This document shows positions 1-8,919 of a stretch of DNA of 64,000 bases, piece after piece. The position numbers and the translations under genes are program-made. Within the stretch, counting starts at the first letter, position 1; every line of letters starts with the position of its first letter. The stretch lies in contig NZ_JAGGLJ010000005.1 in NCBI RefSeq assembly GCF_017874395.1, positions 1 through 64,000 on the forward strand. The letters are read 5' to 3'. This DNA comes from Peptoniphilus stercorisuis (GTDB lineage: Bacteria; Bacillota; Clostridia; Tissierellales; Peptoniphilaceae). Under the pieces are notes generated by a model that searched no databases, was not told the origin of the DNA, and was given only the letters and a program-made list of their open reading frames with translations.

Positions 1-55
1 GTAAGAAATAGCAAGTGACAGGCTCATTTTTTACGCCTTTTGAGGCGTAGCAAGT

Positions 56-74
56 AAAAAAGGGCCTTGTGCCC
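56..74 (-). terminator. second intrinsic terminator behind pgeF
   Basis: Read on the minus strand, a GGGC/GCCC stem with a five-base loop is followed by a run of six T. It lies just beyond the stronger hairpin at 87-105, so the two form a tandem terminator for the leftward gene. The short stem makes it weak alone. Confidence 0.45.
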
Positions 75-86
75 GTAAATTAAAAA

Positions 87-105
87 CCACCGGCTAGGCC
101 GGTGG
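87..105 (-). terminator. intrinsic terminator of pgeF
   Basis: An eight-base perfect GC-rich stem (CCACCGGC with GCCGGTGG) and a three-base loop stand directly downstream of the pgeF stop codon. On the minus strand the stem is followed by TTTTTAATTT, the layout of a Rho-independent terminator. Confidence 0.85.
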
Positions 106-112
106 ATATTTA

Positions 113-838
113 TTACTTAATTATAGAAATTATCATATTAAGTCCATAATTTGGACTATCACGCCTAGCTGAATGAAGTTTATTATTAGTAAAAGTATTA
201 TAATCAGATACTTCTATATTTTTTTCAATGATTCCATTATCTAATAAAATCTCTTTATTTATTCCCTTCATATCGAGTATAAATTTATTATTTTCTTTAG
301 GAGTAAAAAACTTATCTCTATTTCTAAAGTCAGAAAACTCTTCATATACATCATTTCCAACTTCATATAAAGAAGAATCAATAGATGGTCCAATAAAAGC
401 ATAGATGTTTTCAGATTTACAATTAAAATCATTTTTCATTTTATTTATTGCTACTTCTGAAATTTTTTTAGAAGTACCTCTCCAGCCTGAGTGAACTGAG
501 GCTTGAACTTTATTAATAGGATCAAATAATATAATTGGCGTGCAATCTGCAAACTTAGTAACTAATGCAATATTTTTTTCATTAGTAATAAGTCCATCAG
601 TATCTAAAATAATTTTTCCATAAACAAAATCTTGGAAACTTTCATTATTAATATTTTCTACTCTATTAGAATGAATTTGATAACAAGAATATATTTCATT
701 GGGAATAATATTAGATTCTTTTAAAATTTCATCCATATATATATTAACTTTCTCTCCAACTGTTTTATATCTAAAGTTGTAATTAGTACCAGCTGTATAG
801 TTAAATAGGCCAATACTATTTAATAATTTTGAATTCAT
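113..838 (-). CDS. pgeF: PgeF/YlmD family protein (LACC1/YfiH domain, former polyphenol oxidase family)
   Basis: This 241-residue protein covers the whole single-domain YfiH/LACC1 family. Family members are zinc-dependent, cytoplasmic, and include purine nucleoside phosphorylase-like enzymes and the peptidoglycan-editing factor PgeF. Visible family marks are QIHSNRV near residue 55, DGLIT near 80, the TKFADCTP segment with a metal-ligand Cys near 99, VHSGWRGT near 116, and a C-terminal SARRD. The CTYC-like segment usually found near the C-terminus is replaced by DYNTFTNN. The gene reads away from the tRNA-Arg gene and is monocistronic, with a tandem terminator behind it. The family is certain; which of the proposed activities applies here is not. 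Confidence 0.9.
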   Translation of the reverse strand: MNSKLLNSIGLFNYTAGTNYNFRYKTVGEKVNIYMDEILKESNIIPNEIYSCYQIHSNRVENINNESFQDFVYGKIILDTDGLITNEKNIALVTKFADCTPIILFDPINKVQASVHSGWRGTSKKISEVAINKMKNDFNCKSENIYAFIGPSIDSSLYEVGNDVYEEFSDFRNRDKFFTPKENNKFILDMKGINKEILLDNGIIEKNIEVSDYNTFTNNKLHSARRDSPNYGLNMIISIIK

Positions 839-879
839 TTATATCACCAAGATGAGTATAACATAAGAATACAGTATAG

Positions 880-906
880 TTTACAATTTTATAAAAAAAG
901 TATAAG
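880..906 (+). promoter_or_regulatory. possible promoter of tRNA-Arg
   Basis: TTTACA at 880-885 and TATAAG at 901-906 are separated by 15 nt, a little shorter than optimal. They would start transcription a few bases before the tRNA 5' end at 916. Confidence 0.4.
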
Positions 907-915
907 ATATATTAT

Positions 916-991
916 GCATCTATAGATCATTGGATAGAGTGCTAGTTTCCGAAACTATAGGTAGTGGGTTCGAATCCCACTAGATGCACCA
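916..991 (+). tRNA. tRNA-Arg (anticodon CCG)
   Basis: A 76-nt cloverleaf can be drawn. The acceptor stem is GCATCTA/TAGATGC, the T-arm is GTGGG-TTCGAAT-CCCAC, and the anticodon loop TTCCGAA gives anticodon CCG. The CCA end is encoded. The base pairs at the top of the anticodon stem (C-T) and inside the D-stem (A-G) are imperfect, so the tRNA is slightly irregular but all invariant loop bases are present. Its 3' end lies only 22 nt before the start codon of the next gene. Confidence 0.93.
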
Positions 992-1013
992 TTTTAAGTT
1001 TGGGAGTGATATA

Positions 1014-2048
1014 TTGATAAAACATAAAATAGTAAATAATATTGGAATTATAACTCTTGCAGATAAGAAAAATTTAAATGTTTTAAATCAGAATTTTATG
1101 GATGAGTTAAATAAAAGGTTTGATGAATTTATTGAAAATGATCTAATTAAATTAATAATAATAGACTCTGAAGGTCGTGCATTTTCTGCAGGAGGAGATA
1201 TGAGATATTTATATTATGAAATACTTCAAAAAAAAATTTCTCCAAAAGATTTTTTTAATAGTGAATATGAATTATTAAAAAGATATCATAATTCTAAAAA
1301 GCCAATTATATCATTTATAAGTGGTATAGTAATGGGTGGAGGAATTGGAATAACAATAGATTCGGATATAAGAGTAGTTGATGAAACTACAAATTGGTCT
1401 ATGCCTGAAGCTAGAATTGGATTTATTCCTGATATAGGAATAGGTTATTATTTTTCTAAAATGGAAAAACATATAGGCTTATATTATTCTCTTTTAGGAG
1501 AGAGTATAGATGGTTCTGATTTAACTAGACTTAATTTAGCAGAACATTTTATAGAAAATAAATATTTTAAAAATGCAAAAGAAGATCTTAAAAAACTTAA
1601 TATTGAAAATGATAGTAGATATGAAATAATAAAAAAATCTAATGAAATATTAAATAAATATAGAAGTAAGTTAGAAAAATCAAAAATTGAAGAAAAGGAA
1701 GAAGATTTATTAAAATATTTTAATAAAGATTCCTTAGAAGAAATTTTTGATGAATTAGATAAAGATAAAAATAAAAATGAATTTGCTAAATTAACTTTAT
1801 TAGAATTAAATAAAAGATGTCCAGTATCACTACAAATTATATTTTTAAAATACTTTGCTGGTAAAAATTGGGATAGAGAAGAAACAATAAATTATGATTT
1901 AAAACTTATTGAATATTGTTATAAAACTGGAAATATGATAGAGGGGTTAAGAGCATTTTTTATAGATAAAGATAATCTTCCGAAATGGAGCCCTGATAAT
2001 ATATATAAAGTTGATAAAGATGAAATAAAAAAGATATTAGCCTTTTAA
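1014..2048 (+). CDS. enoyl-CoA hydratase/isomerase family protein, 3-hydroxyisobutyryl-CoA hydrolase-like
   Basis: The crotonase fold is clear. The substrate-binding segment GRAFSAGGDMRYLY lies near residue 50 and the oxyanion-hole segment SGIVMGGGIGI near 105, followed by MPEARIGFIPDIGIGYYFS. The last pattern and the roughly 345-residue length are typical of 3-hydroxyisobutyryl-CoA hydrolase rather than of 260-residue enoyl-CoA hydratases. I chose the TTG at 1014 because GGGAGTG lies just upstream. A longer in-frame ATG at 984 falls inside the preceding tRNA and would add ten unrelated residues. Family members release 3-hydroxyisobutyrate or 3-hydroxypropionate from CoA in the cytoplasm. The convergent neighbour is a 3-hydroxyisobutyrate-dehydrogenase homologue, which supports a shared pathway, but the true substrate is unproven. 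Confidence 0.82.
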   Translation: MIKHKIVNNIGIITLADKKNLNVLNQNFMDELNKRFDEFIENDLIKLIIIDSEGRAFSAGGDMRYLYYEILQKKISPKDFFNSEYELLKRYHNSKKPIISFISGIVMGGGIGITIDSDIRVVDETTNWSMPEARIGFIPDIGIGYYFSKMEKHIGLYYSLLGESIDGSDLTRLNLAEHFIENKYFKNAKEDLKKLNIENDSRYEIIKKSNEILNKYRSKLEKSKIEEKEEDLLKYFNKDSLEEIFDELDKDKNKNEFAKLTLLELNKRCPVSLQIIFLKYFAGKNWDREETINYDLKLIEYCYKTGNMIEGLRAFFIDKDNLPKWSPDNIYKVDKDEIKKILAF

Positions 2049-2066
2049 TAAGCTAATATCTTTTTT
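2033..2066. terminator. bidirectional terminator between convergent genes
   Basis: GATATTAGC (2033-2041) pairs with GCTAATATC (2052-2060). An A-run precedes and a T-run follows, so the hairpin can end transcription in both directions. It overlaps the stop codon of the hydrolase gene. Confidence 0.8.
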
Positions 2067-2071
2067 ATTTA

Positions 2072-2959
2072 TTATTTGATTTTTTGATTAGCTAAATCTT
2101 CAAGTATTATTGCTACAGCTGATTGATCCTTAGGTCCAAGACCTTGGTTCATAGCAGCATTGAAGAATTGATAAGTTGTATTTGCAATAATAGATGGCAT
2201 TTGTAAATCGTCAGTTAATTTTGAATATAAATTTATATCTTTGTGCATATGACTAAGAGCAAATATAGTATTATCAAAATTACCATTTATTAGATTATCT
2301 CCAAATAAATCTAAAGTACCACTTTTTGCAACACTTACTTTATAAATATCAGCAAGTTTTTGAGGATCCATTCCAGATTTAACTCCAGTAATAAAAGATT
2401 CTGTAAGAGCTACTGTAGTTACAGCTAAAATCATATTATGACAAATTTTAACGATTTGACCAGATCCAGACTCACCAATATAGAAAATATTTTCTCCAAT
2501 AGCATTAAAAACTTCATTTGCTTTTTCAAAAACATCCTTATCTCCACCAACCATAATAGATAGAGTTCCATTATTAGATCCAGTTGGTCCACCACTTACA
2601 GGACAATCTAAATATCCTATTCCTTTTTCTTTAGCTAATGAATATAATTTCTTTTCAAGAGCTACATCAGTTGTACTCATATCACATATTATAGTATTTT
2701 CTTTTAAAGTACTTAAAGCACCATCTTTTCCTGAAACAGCATTTTCAACAGCTTCAGAAGTAGGCAATGATGCAAGAACAATATCTGAATGTTTTCCTAA
2801 ATCTGCTGGACTATTACAAGGAATAGCTCCAAGCTCTTTTGCGTTTTCTAATGCTCCACTAAAAGGATCATAAGCATAAACAGTAAAATTATTTTTTATT
2901 AAATTTTTAATCATGCCTTTTCCCATAGCGCCAGCACCTAAAATTCCAATATTTTTCAT
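2072..2959 (-). CDS. NAD(P)-dependent beta-hydroxyacid dehydrogenase (3-hydroxyisobutyrate dehydrogenase family)
   Basis: The 295-residue protein opens with a Rossmann motif GILGAGAMGKGM. It carries the substrate-binding signature DCPVSGGPTGSNNGTL near residue 120 and the catalytic-lysine segment GQIVKICHN near 168. These define the family that interconverts 3-hydroxyisobutyrate and methylmalonate semialdehyde. Relatives act on tartronate semialdehyde, succinic semialdehyde or sulfolactaldehyde. The start has an AGGTATAATT-type weak ribosome site, and the gene follows the acylating aldehyde dehydrogenase by 18 nt, so the two are one leftward operon. The pairing suggests the reductase makes or consumes the semialdehyde used by that enzyme. 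Substrate is inferred only. Confidence 0.85.
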   Translation of the reverse strand: MKNIGILGAGAMGKGMIKNLIKNNFTVYAYDPFSGALENAKELGAIPCNSPADLGKHSDIVLASLPTSEAVENAVSGKDGALSTLKENTIICDMSTTDVALEKKLYSLAKEKGIGYLDCPVSGGPTGSNNGTLSIMVGGDKDVFEKANEVFNAIGENIFYIGESGSGQIVKICHNMILAVTTVALTESFITGVKSGMDPQKLADIYKVSVAKSGTLDLFGDNLINGNFDNTIFALSHMHKDINLYSKLTDDLQMPSIIANTTYQFFNAAMNQGLGPKDQSAVAIILEDLANQKIK

Positions 2960-2977
2960 AATTATACCTCCATATAT

Positions 2978-4405
2978 TTATGCGTTTTTATTTAAAAACT
3001 TTGCTCCAAATAACTCTTCATCAGTAGGTTCAGTAGATGGAATTGGAAAAGAAACATAAGTGTAATTTAATAAATCTTTCCAGTTTACATTATGAGAAAC
3101 AGAGTTTCCACCCCAAGTACTACAACCAACAGTCATTGACATTGGCATACCATTAGTCCAAGAACCACTATTTCCTAAACTTTGTGCTTGATTAACAAGC
3201 ATTCTAGAAGCTTTAACTTTCTCAGCCATTTCTAAAACATGATAGTCTAAAGAAGTGTGGATTCCACAGGAGTGTCCACTACCTTGGTACTTAAGAATTT
3301 CAGAAACCTTATCTACTGCTTCACTAAAATCATCATACTTATGAATTGTAGTAACAACAGAAAGTTTTTCTCCAGAAAATGGATATCCTTTTCCTACACC
3401 AGATTCCTCAACCATAATAAATTCTTTTTCCTTTGGAATATTAATACCAGCTGCTTCTGCAATTACATTTAAAGGTCTTGCTATAATATCTTTATTTAAA
3501 CCATTGTTTTTTGGAAAATTAGGCCATAGTGCTTTTTGTAGCATTTCTTTTTCTTTGGAATTATCCTTAATTAAATATCCACCTTCATTTTCCATAGCTT
3601 CAATAAATTCATCATATACTTTTTTATTTATAATACAGTTATTTTCAGAAGAACAACTTGTAGCATAATCAAAAGTTTTTGATCTTTTAATCATATTAGC
3701 AACATTTTTTAAATCAGTAGTTCCATCTACAATAGTTGTTGAATTTCCAACACCAACACCAATAGCTGGAGTACCTGAACTATATGCAGCTTTTACTAAA
3801 TCAGAACTACCAGTAGCTAAAATAAAATCAACATTTTGCATAAGTGCATCAATTGCTTCTAAAGATACATATTCAGGGTCAATCGAAATAACTAAATCTT
3901 CAGGAGCACCGTATTCTTTTAGAACTTCTCTAATTTTATTTACTGCCATCATATTTGTCTGTCTAGTCTTTGGATGAGGTGCAAGTATAATGGAGTTTCT
4001 TGATTTAATTGCAAATAAAGACTTTACAAAAGGAGTAGCTTCAGGGTTTGTAGATGGAACAATTCCAGCAATAACTCCCATAGGTTTAGCTATTTTCATA
4101 ATTCCTTTTTTATTGTCAATATCTATAACTCCTACAGATTTTTCACCCTTCATATCTCTATAAGCACCTTTAATTTTTGTAAACATTTTTGCTTTTTTAT
4201 CTTCAGCTCGTCCAAATTCTCCTTCTTTTACAGCAAATTCACCTATATTTTTAGCGAAATCTTCACGTGTACCATAATAGGCAATAGCAGCTGTAAGTTC
4301 ATCAACATCTTCTTGAGAATATGTCTCTAAAATTGCTTGAGCCAATCTAGACTTTTCAACTACTTCTAAAACATAATCATTAATTTCTTTTATATCCTTA
4401 CTCAT
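2978..4405 (-). CDS. CoA-acylating aldehyde dehydrogenase
   Basis: This 475-residue protein belongs to the acylating branch of aldehyde dehydrogenases (acetaldehyde, propionaldehyde and sulfoacetaldehyde types). The catalytic cysteine sits in TSCSSENN near residue 250. The nucleotide region has GVIAGIVPSTNP near 110, and the C-terminal part has GNSGSWTNGMP and the TVGCSTWGGNS segment typical of this branch. It converts an aldehyde, CoA and NAD(P)+ to acyl-CoA. The ATG has a good AGGAGG site. It leads the operon with a 3-hydroxyisobutyrate-dehydrogenase-like reductase, so methylmalonate semialdehyde or a sulfonated aldehyde are candidate substrates. A plain acetaldehyde role is also possible. 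Confidence 0.82.
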   Translation of the reverse strand: MSKDIKEINDYVLEVVEKSRLAQAILETYSQEDVDELTAAIAYYGTREDFAKNIGEFAVKEGEFGRAEDKKAKMFTKIKGAYRDMKGEKSVGVIDIDNKKGIMKIAKPMGVIAGIVPSTNPEATPFVKSLFAIKSRNSIILAPHPKTRQTNMMAVNKIREVLKEYGAPEDLVISIDPEYVSLEAIDALMQNVDFILATGSSDLVKAAYSSGTPAIGVGVGNSTTIVDGTTDLKNVANMIKRSKTFDYATSCSSENNCIINKKVYDEFIEAMENEGGYLIKDNSKEKEMLQKALWPNFPKNNGLNKDIIARPLNVIAEAAGINIPKEKEFIMVEESGVGKGYPFSGEKLSVVTTIHKYDDFSEAVDKVSEILKYQGSGHSCGIHTSLDYHVLEMAEKVKASRMLVNQAQSLGNSGSWTNGMPMSMTVGCSTWGGNSVSHNVNWKDLLNYTYVSFPIPSTEPTDEELFGAKFLNKNA

Positions 4406-4596
4406 AATATTACCTCCTGTTTGTATATACTAAAAATAATTTAGTTAAATATTCTAAATAGCTTTGTATTATACATATACCTATAAAATACAATATTATA
4501 CTAAATTAGTACAAATAAGTCATAATCTTAAAAAAGTTTAAATAGCAATAATGAATAATAGAAGATTATTGTAGGTAATTATTTTAAATAAATATG
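4406..4596. other. intergenic region upstream of the acylating dehydrogenase and the crRNA-like gene
   Basis: No gene is visible. A minus-strand TATAAT (complement of 4468-4473) with TTGTAT (complement of 4488-4493) could serve the leftward dehydrogenase operon, although the 14-nt spacing is short. CAATAAT (4546-4552) and ATTATTG (4565-4571) form an inverted repeat just before the crRNA-like gene. It could be a regulator site. Confidence 0.4.
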
Positions 4597-4605
4597 TGAT
4601 ATAAT
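4597..4605 (+). promoter_or_regulatory. extended -10 promoter of the crRNA-like gene
   Basis: TGATATAAT at 4597-4605 is a perfect extended -10 element (TGn followed by TATAAT). No good -35 box is needed or seen. Transcription would begin around 4611-4613, within the first bases of the degenerate repeat that starts at 4609. Confidence 0.6.
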
Positions 4606-4608
4606 TAA

Positions 4609-4722
4609 CTTTTAATAGAATTAAATTAAAATGTAAAAATGTGATTTAAAATTATAATTAAGACATTAAATTAATAGAACTATATTAGATAAGAAATTAG
4701 ATACCAGAAGGTATCTTTTTTA
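4609..4722 (+). ncRNA. solitary crRNA-like RNA (CreR-type) upstream of cas6
   Basis: The segment 4609-4638 matches the 30-nt array repeat at 25 of 30 positions, in the same orientation. It keeps the presumptive 8-nt crRNA handle ATGTAAA plus one changed last base. A 29-nt pseudo-spacer follows (4639-4667), then a second, more decayed repeat copy (4668-4697, 21 of 30) whose 5' part is preserved and whose handle part is lost. An intrinsic terminator closes the unit. The first 17 nt of the pseudo-spacer recur exactly at 4740-4756 after CCA. Such one-spacer, promoter-to-terminator units beside type I-B cas operons are known as CreR (autorepression of cas genes by Cascade) or as CreA in CreTA modules. 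The sequence pattern is direct; the function is inferred. Confidence 0.78.
4700..4722 (+). terminator. intrinsic terminator of the crRNA-like RNA
   Basis: GATACC (4700-4705) pairs with GGTATC (4710-4715) across an AGAA loop and is followed by TTTTTT. No protein gene on the plus strand precedes it, so it must end a small RNA. Confidence 0.8.
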
Positions 4723-4736
4723 TTTTATAAAAACAT

Positions 4737-4756
4737 CCAATGTGATTTAAAATTAT
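4737..4756 (+). promoter_or_regulatory. predicted Cascade target site in the cas promoter region
   Basis: CCA at 4737-4739 is followed at 4740-4756 by 17 nt identical to the start of the pseudo-spacer at 4639-4655. Identity stops completely at position 18. A 5' CCA/CCN motif is the type of PAM known for clostridial I-B systems. Seed-only matching of this kind would favour binding without cleavage. Confidence 0.7.
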
Positions 4757-4762
4757 TGAATT

Positions 4763-4791
4763 TTGAAAATCACTTGATTTTTTTAATTAAT
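4763..4791 (+). promoter_or_regulatory. possible cas operon promoter
   Basis: TTGAAA (4763-4768) and ATTAAT (4786-4791) are spaced by 17 nt. This is one of several possible readings in this AT-rich stretch. Either way the promoter must lie between 4757 and about 4815, immediately beside the crRNA-like target. Confidence 0.35.
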
Positions 4792-4845
4792 GTGATAACG
4801 TATAGATATAAGAATAGTAAATTTATTAATATATGGAGGTGAATT

Positions 4846-5574
4846 ATGAGATTTACAGTAGAACTTTTGTTAAACGAAAATACAATACCAAAGGATAAAA
4901 ATAGAATTATTTTATCATTACTTAAAAATGTAATAGAAAGTTATGATGAAGAGATTTATAGAGATATGTATATAGATAATAAAACTAAAAGAAAAAATAT
5001 GACTTTTTCTATATATATGAAAAATGCTAAATTTTTAAGAGATACAATAGAAATCCCAGATAAGAGGATAATATTAAATATTTCTTCATCAGACTTAGAA
5101 CTTGCCATTACAATTTATAATTCCTTTATGCTTAGTAAAAATAAAGAAATAAAATTAAAAGATGGACTTATAATAATTCCAACAAAAATTCAAATGAAGA
5201 AAAAAGAGATAATAAGTGATAATTATATTTTAGTAAGGACATTATCACCAATTTGTATTAGAGATCATAATGGAAATAATAAAGATACTTGGTACTATAG
5301 TTTAGATGAAACTAAGGGCAAAGAAATATTTTTAAGAAATTTAAGATATCAACTTTTAGAAGAGTTTGGAGAGACAAGAAAAATAGATATTGATAATTTA
5401 AGATTTGAAGTACTTGAAAATAAAAATATTAAAATAAAATATTATGATATTGTAATACCTTCAAATAAAGCTATTTTGAAATTATCGGGAAAACCTTATC
5501 TCTTAGAATATATGCTTGATTCAGGTATTTTAAATTTGAAATCATCAGGTTTCGGAATGTTAGAGAGATTATAA
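4846..5574 (+). CDS. cas6: CRISPR pre-crRNA endoribonuclease Cas6 (type I-B)
   Basis: The 242-residue protein is a double-ferredoxin (RAMP) Cas6. The N-terminal MRFTVELLL strand and the C-terminal glycine-rich loop, with SSGFGML near residue 233, are the diagnostic parts. Cas6 cuts within each repeat, leaving an 8-nt 5' handle (here ATGTAAAG), and supplies crRNAs to Cascade. It would process both the long array and the crRNA-like RNA at 4609. The ATG at 4846 follows TGGAGGTGA. It is the first gene of an eight-gene cas operon with 21 nt before cas8b. A catalytic histidine is not obvious from sequence alone. Confidence 0.92.
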   Translation: MRFTVELLLNENTIPKDKNRIILSLLKNVIESYDEEIYRDMYIDNKTKRKNMTFSIYMKNAKFLRDTIEIPDKRIILNISSSDLELAITIYNSFMLSKNKEIKLKDGLIIIPTKIQMKKKEIISDNYILVRTLSPICIRDHNGNNKDTWYYSLDETKGKEIFLRNLRYQLLEEFGETRKIDIDNLRFEVLENKNIKIKYYDIVIPSNKAILKLSGKPYLLEYMLDSGILNLKSSGFGMLERL

Positions 5575-5595
5575 AAATTATAAGGAGGTGATATT

Positions 5596-7289
5596 TTGGA
5601 ATATTTAGAATTTAGACTAGATGATTGGCGTAGTAATGTTAGTATTATAGGCCTTATGAATATTTTAGATAATGATAAAGAAGGTCAATATGAAATAGTA
5701 AAAAATGGCTTTGATGAATATTTAAAAGTTTCAATTAAGTCATTAGAAAACTTTGAAGAAAAGTATTTTAAATATTTTATAGATACTTATGAAAAAAATC
5801 TTCCTTGGTATAGAATGATATCTTATAAAAATGAAGTAGAGAAATTTATTAAAACTGATTTATCTGAATTTAAGAAAGATGATTTTGAAAAATTAAATAA
5901 CCAGATTGATCTAGTAAAAGATTATCTTAAAAGACCTAACTATACTAAAGTCTTTGAATATATTGAAAGTGATATAGAAATAACAAAATTAATTAAAGAT
6001 ATAAAAAAAATAAAGCTTAGAAAAAAAGAAGAAATATCAGATAGAAAAGAAGAAATATTAGAAAACTTAAAAATAATGCAAGAAATAATTAATTATTGTA
6101 ATACTGAAACAGGTAGAAAATATCTAGGTGCAAAAGGAGCTATTTTTACTTTTATAAATAAAGGTATAGGTGGTGTTAGTTTTTTAAATAAGCAAACAAA
6201 AGAGAAAGATATATACAAAGATTATAAGGAATATTTTTTAGATACTTTAAATAATTATTTAGAAGAAGATAAGAAAAAATATAAATATAATTGTTTTAAT
6301 TGTGATAACAAAATTAAAAATTTAAATACTGGTATTGGAATATTAAATGATACAGGATTTGACCTTACAAGAAAACCAACACATGTGTGGTTTGAAGAAA
6401 ATGATGTTGGGATTTGTGATATTTGTAGTTTTTTATATTCATGTTTTCCTGCAGGATTTAATTATTCTTCGTATGAAGGGATATTTGTAAATGCAAATAG
6501 TAGTATTAAAGAATTAAAAAGAGTAAATAGTCAAATCTCTATGGAAGTAAATAAGGTAAAAGATACTAGAGGAATAAGTTATAGGGCACTTGTAAATACA
6601 ATTTCTAAAAAAAGTATAGAAGAACTTAAATATGAACTTGATGATGTTCAAGTAATAAGATATAAAAATGAAAAATATAATTTTAATATCTTATCAAAAT
6701 ATTCTTTAAGTATAATAAATGATTCAATAGAAGATTTAGAGAGTCTTTCAAATGCTGGATACAAAATAGGAAATGATTATATAAGTATATATGATGAGGT
6801 CTTAGATAGACTTTTTAACAATCAAAATATGTATACATTAATATATAAATTATTTAGCTATAAACTTACAAATACAAGTTTCGTAAATGCTTATTATAAT
6901 ACTTCACATATTTATAGAATAATTAGAATAAATACTAGAAAGCTTAAGGAGGTAATAGATTTGGGTAATGAAAGTGCAAATGCATTTGTAGAAAAATATA
7001 GAAAATATGGATATTTTTTAGCTTTAGAATATAAGAAAAAAGATTCTAATTATGAAAATAAAATTAGAGGAATATCTTATAGAATGTTAAATGCTTTAAA
7101 AACAAGAAACGCAGAAAATTTTATGCATAATTTAATAAATAGCTATATGTATATGTCAATATCTATTCCAAAGGGAATGGTAAAAGCATTAGAAAATGAT
7201 GATAATTTAGGAACTATAGGATATGCATTTGTTGCAGGATTAAATAGTTATGGTATATCAGATGATAATAAAACTAAGGAGGAAGATTA

Positions 7290-7290
<1 letters not shown>
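5596..7290 (+). CDS. cas8b: type I-B Cascade large subunit Cas8b (Cas8b1/Cst1-like)
   Basis: Position between cas6 and cas7, the 564-residue size, and a CxxC...CxxC metal-binding module (CFNC near 234, CDIC near 275) identify the I-B large subunit of the Cst1 type. Cas8b recognises the PAM and helps recruit Cas3. Family members are highly divergent, so placement relies on context and on the zinc module with the following SFLYSCFPAGF segment. The start is TTG at 5596, fixed by a perfect AAGGAGGTG seven bases upstream. The stop codon overlaps the cas7 ATG by one base, giving tight translational coupling. Confidence 0.88.
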
Positions 7291-8875
<1,585 letters not shown>

Positions 8876-8877
<2 letters not shown>

Positions 8878-8901
8878 GTATAGGGCATAAGCTCTATACT
8901 T
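8876..8901 (+). other. long hairpin between cas5 and cas3
   Basis: An 11-bp stem (one G-U pair) with an ATAA loop begins inside the cas5 stop codon and ends 18 nt before the cas3 ATG. No T-run follows, so it is not a standard terminator. It could be an attenuator, an RNase processing site or an mRNA stabiliser that separates Cascade genes from cas3. Confidence 0.7.
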
Positions 8902-8919
8902 AATACATAGGTGATAAAA

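Noticed and set aside
3257-3472. Plus-strand reading frame inside the acylating dehydrogenase
   Set aside because: It is antisense to a well-conserved enzyme and lacks a ribosome site.
4699-4722. Terminator read as part of the leftward dehydrogenase operon
   Set aside because: It is upstream of that operon, and its T-run is on the plus strand only.
4757-4845. Toxin gene of a CreTA module controlled by the crRNA-like RNA
   Set aside because: No small gene with a ribosome site lies between the target and cas6, so autorepression of cas genes fits better than an addiction module.
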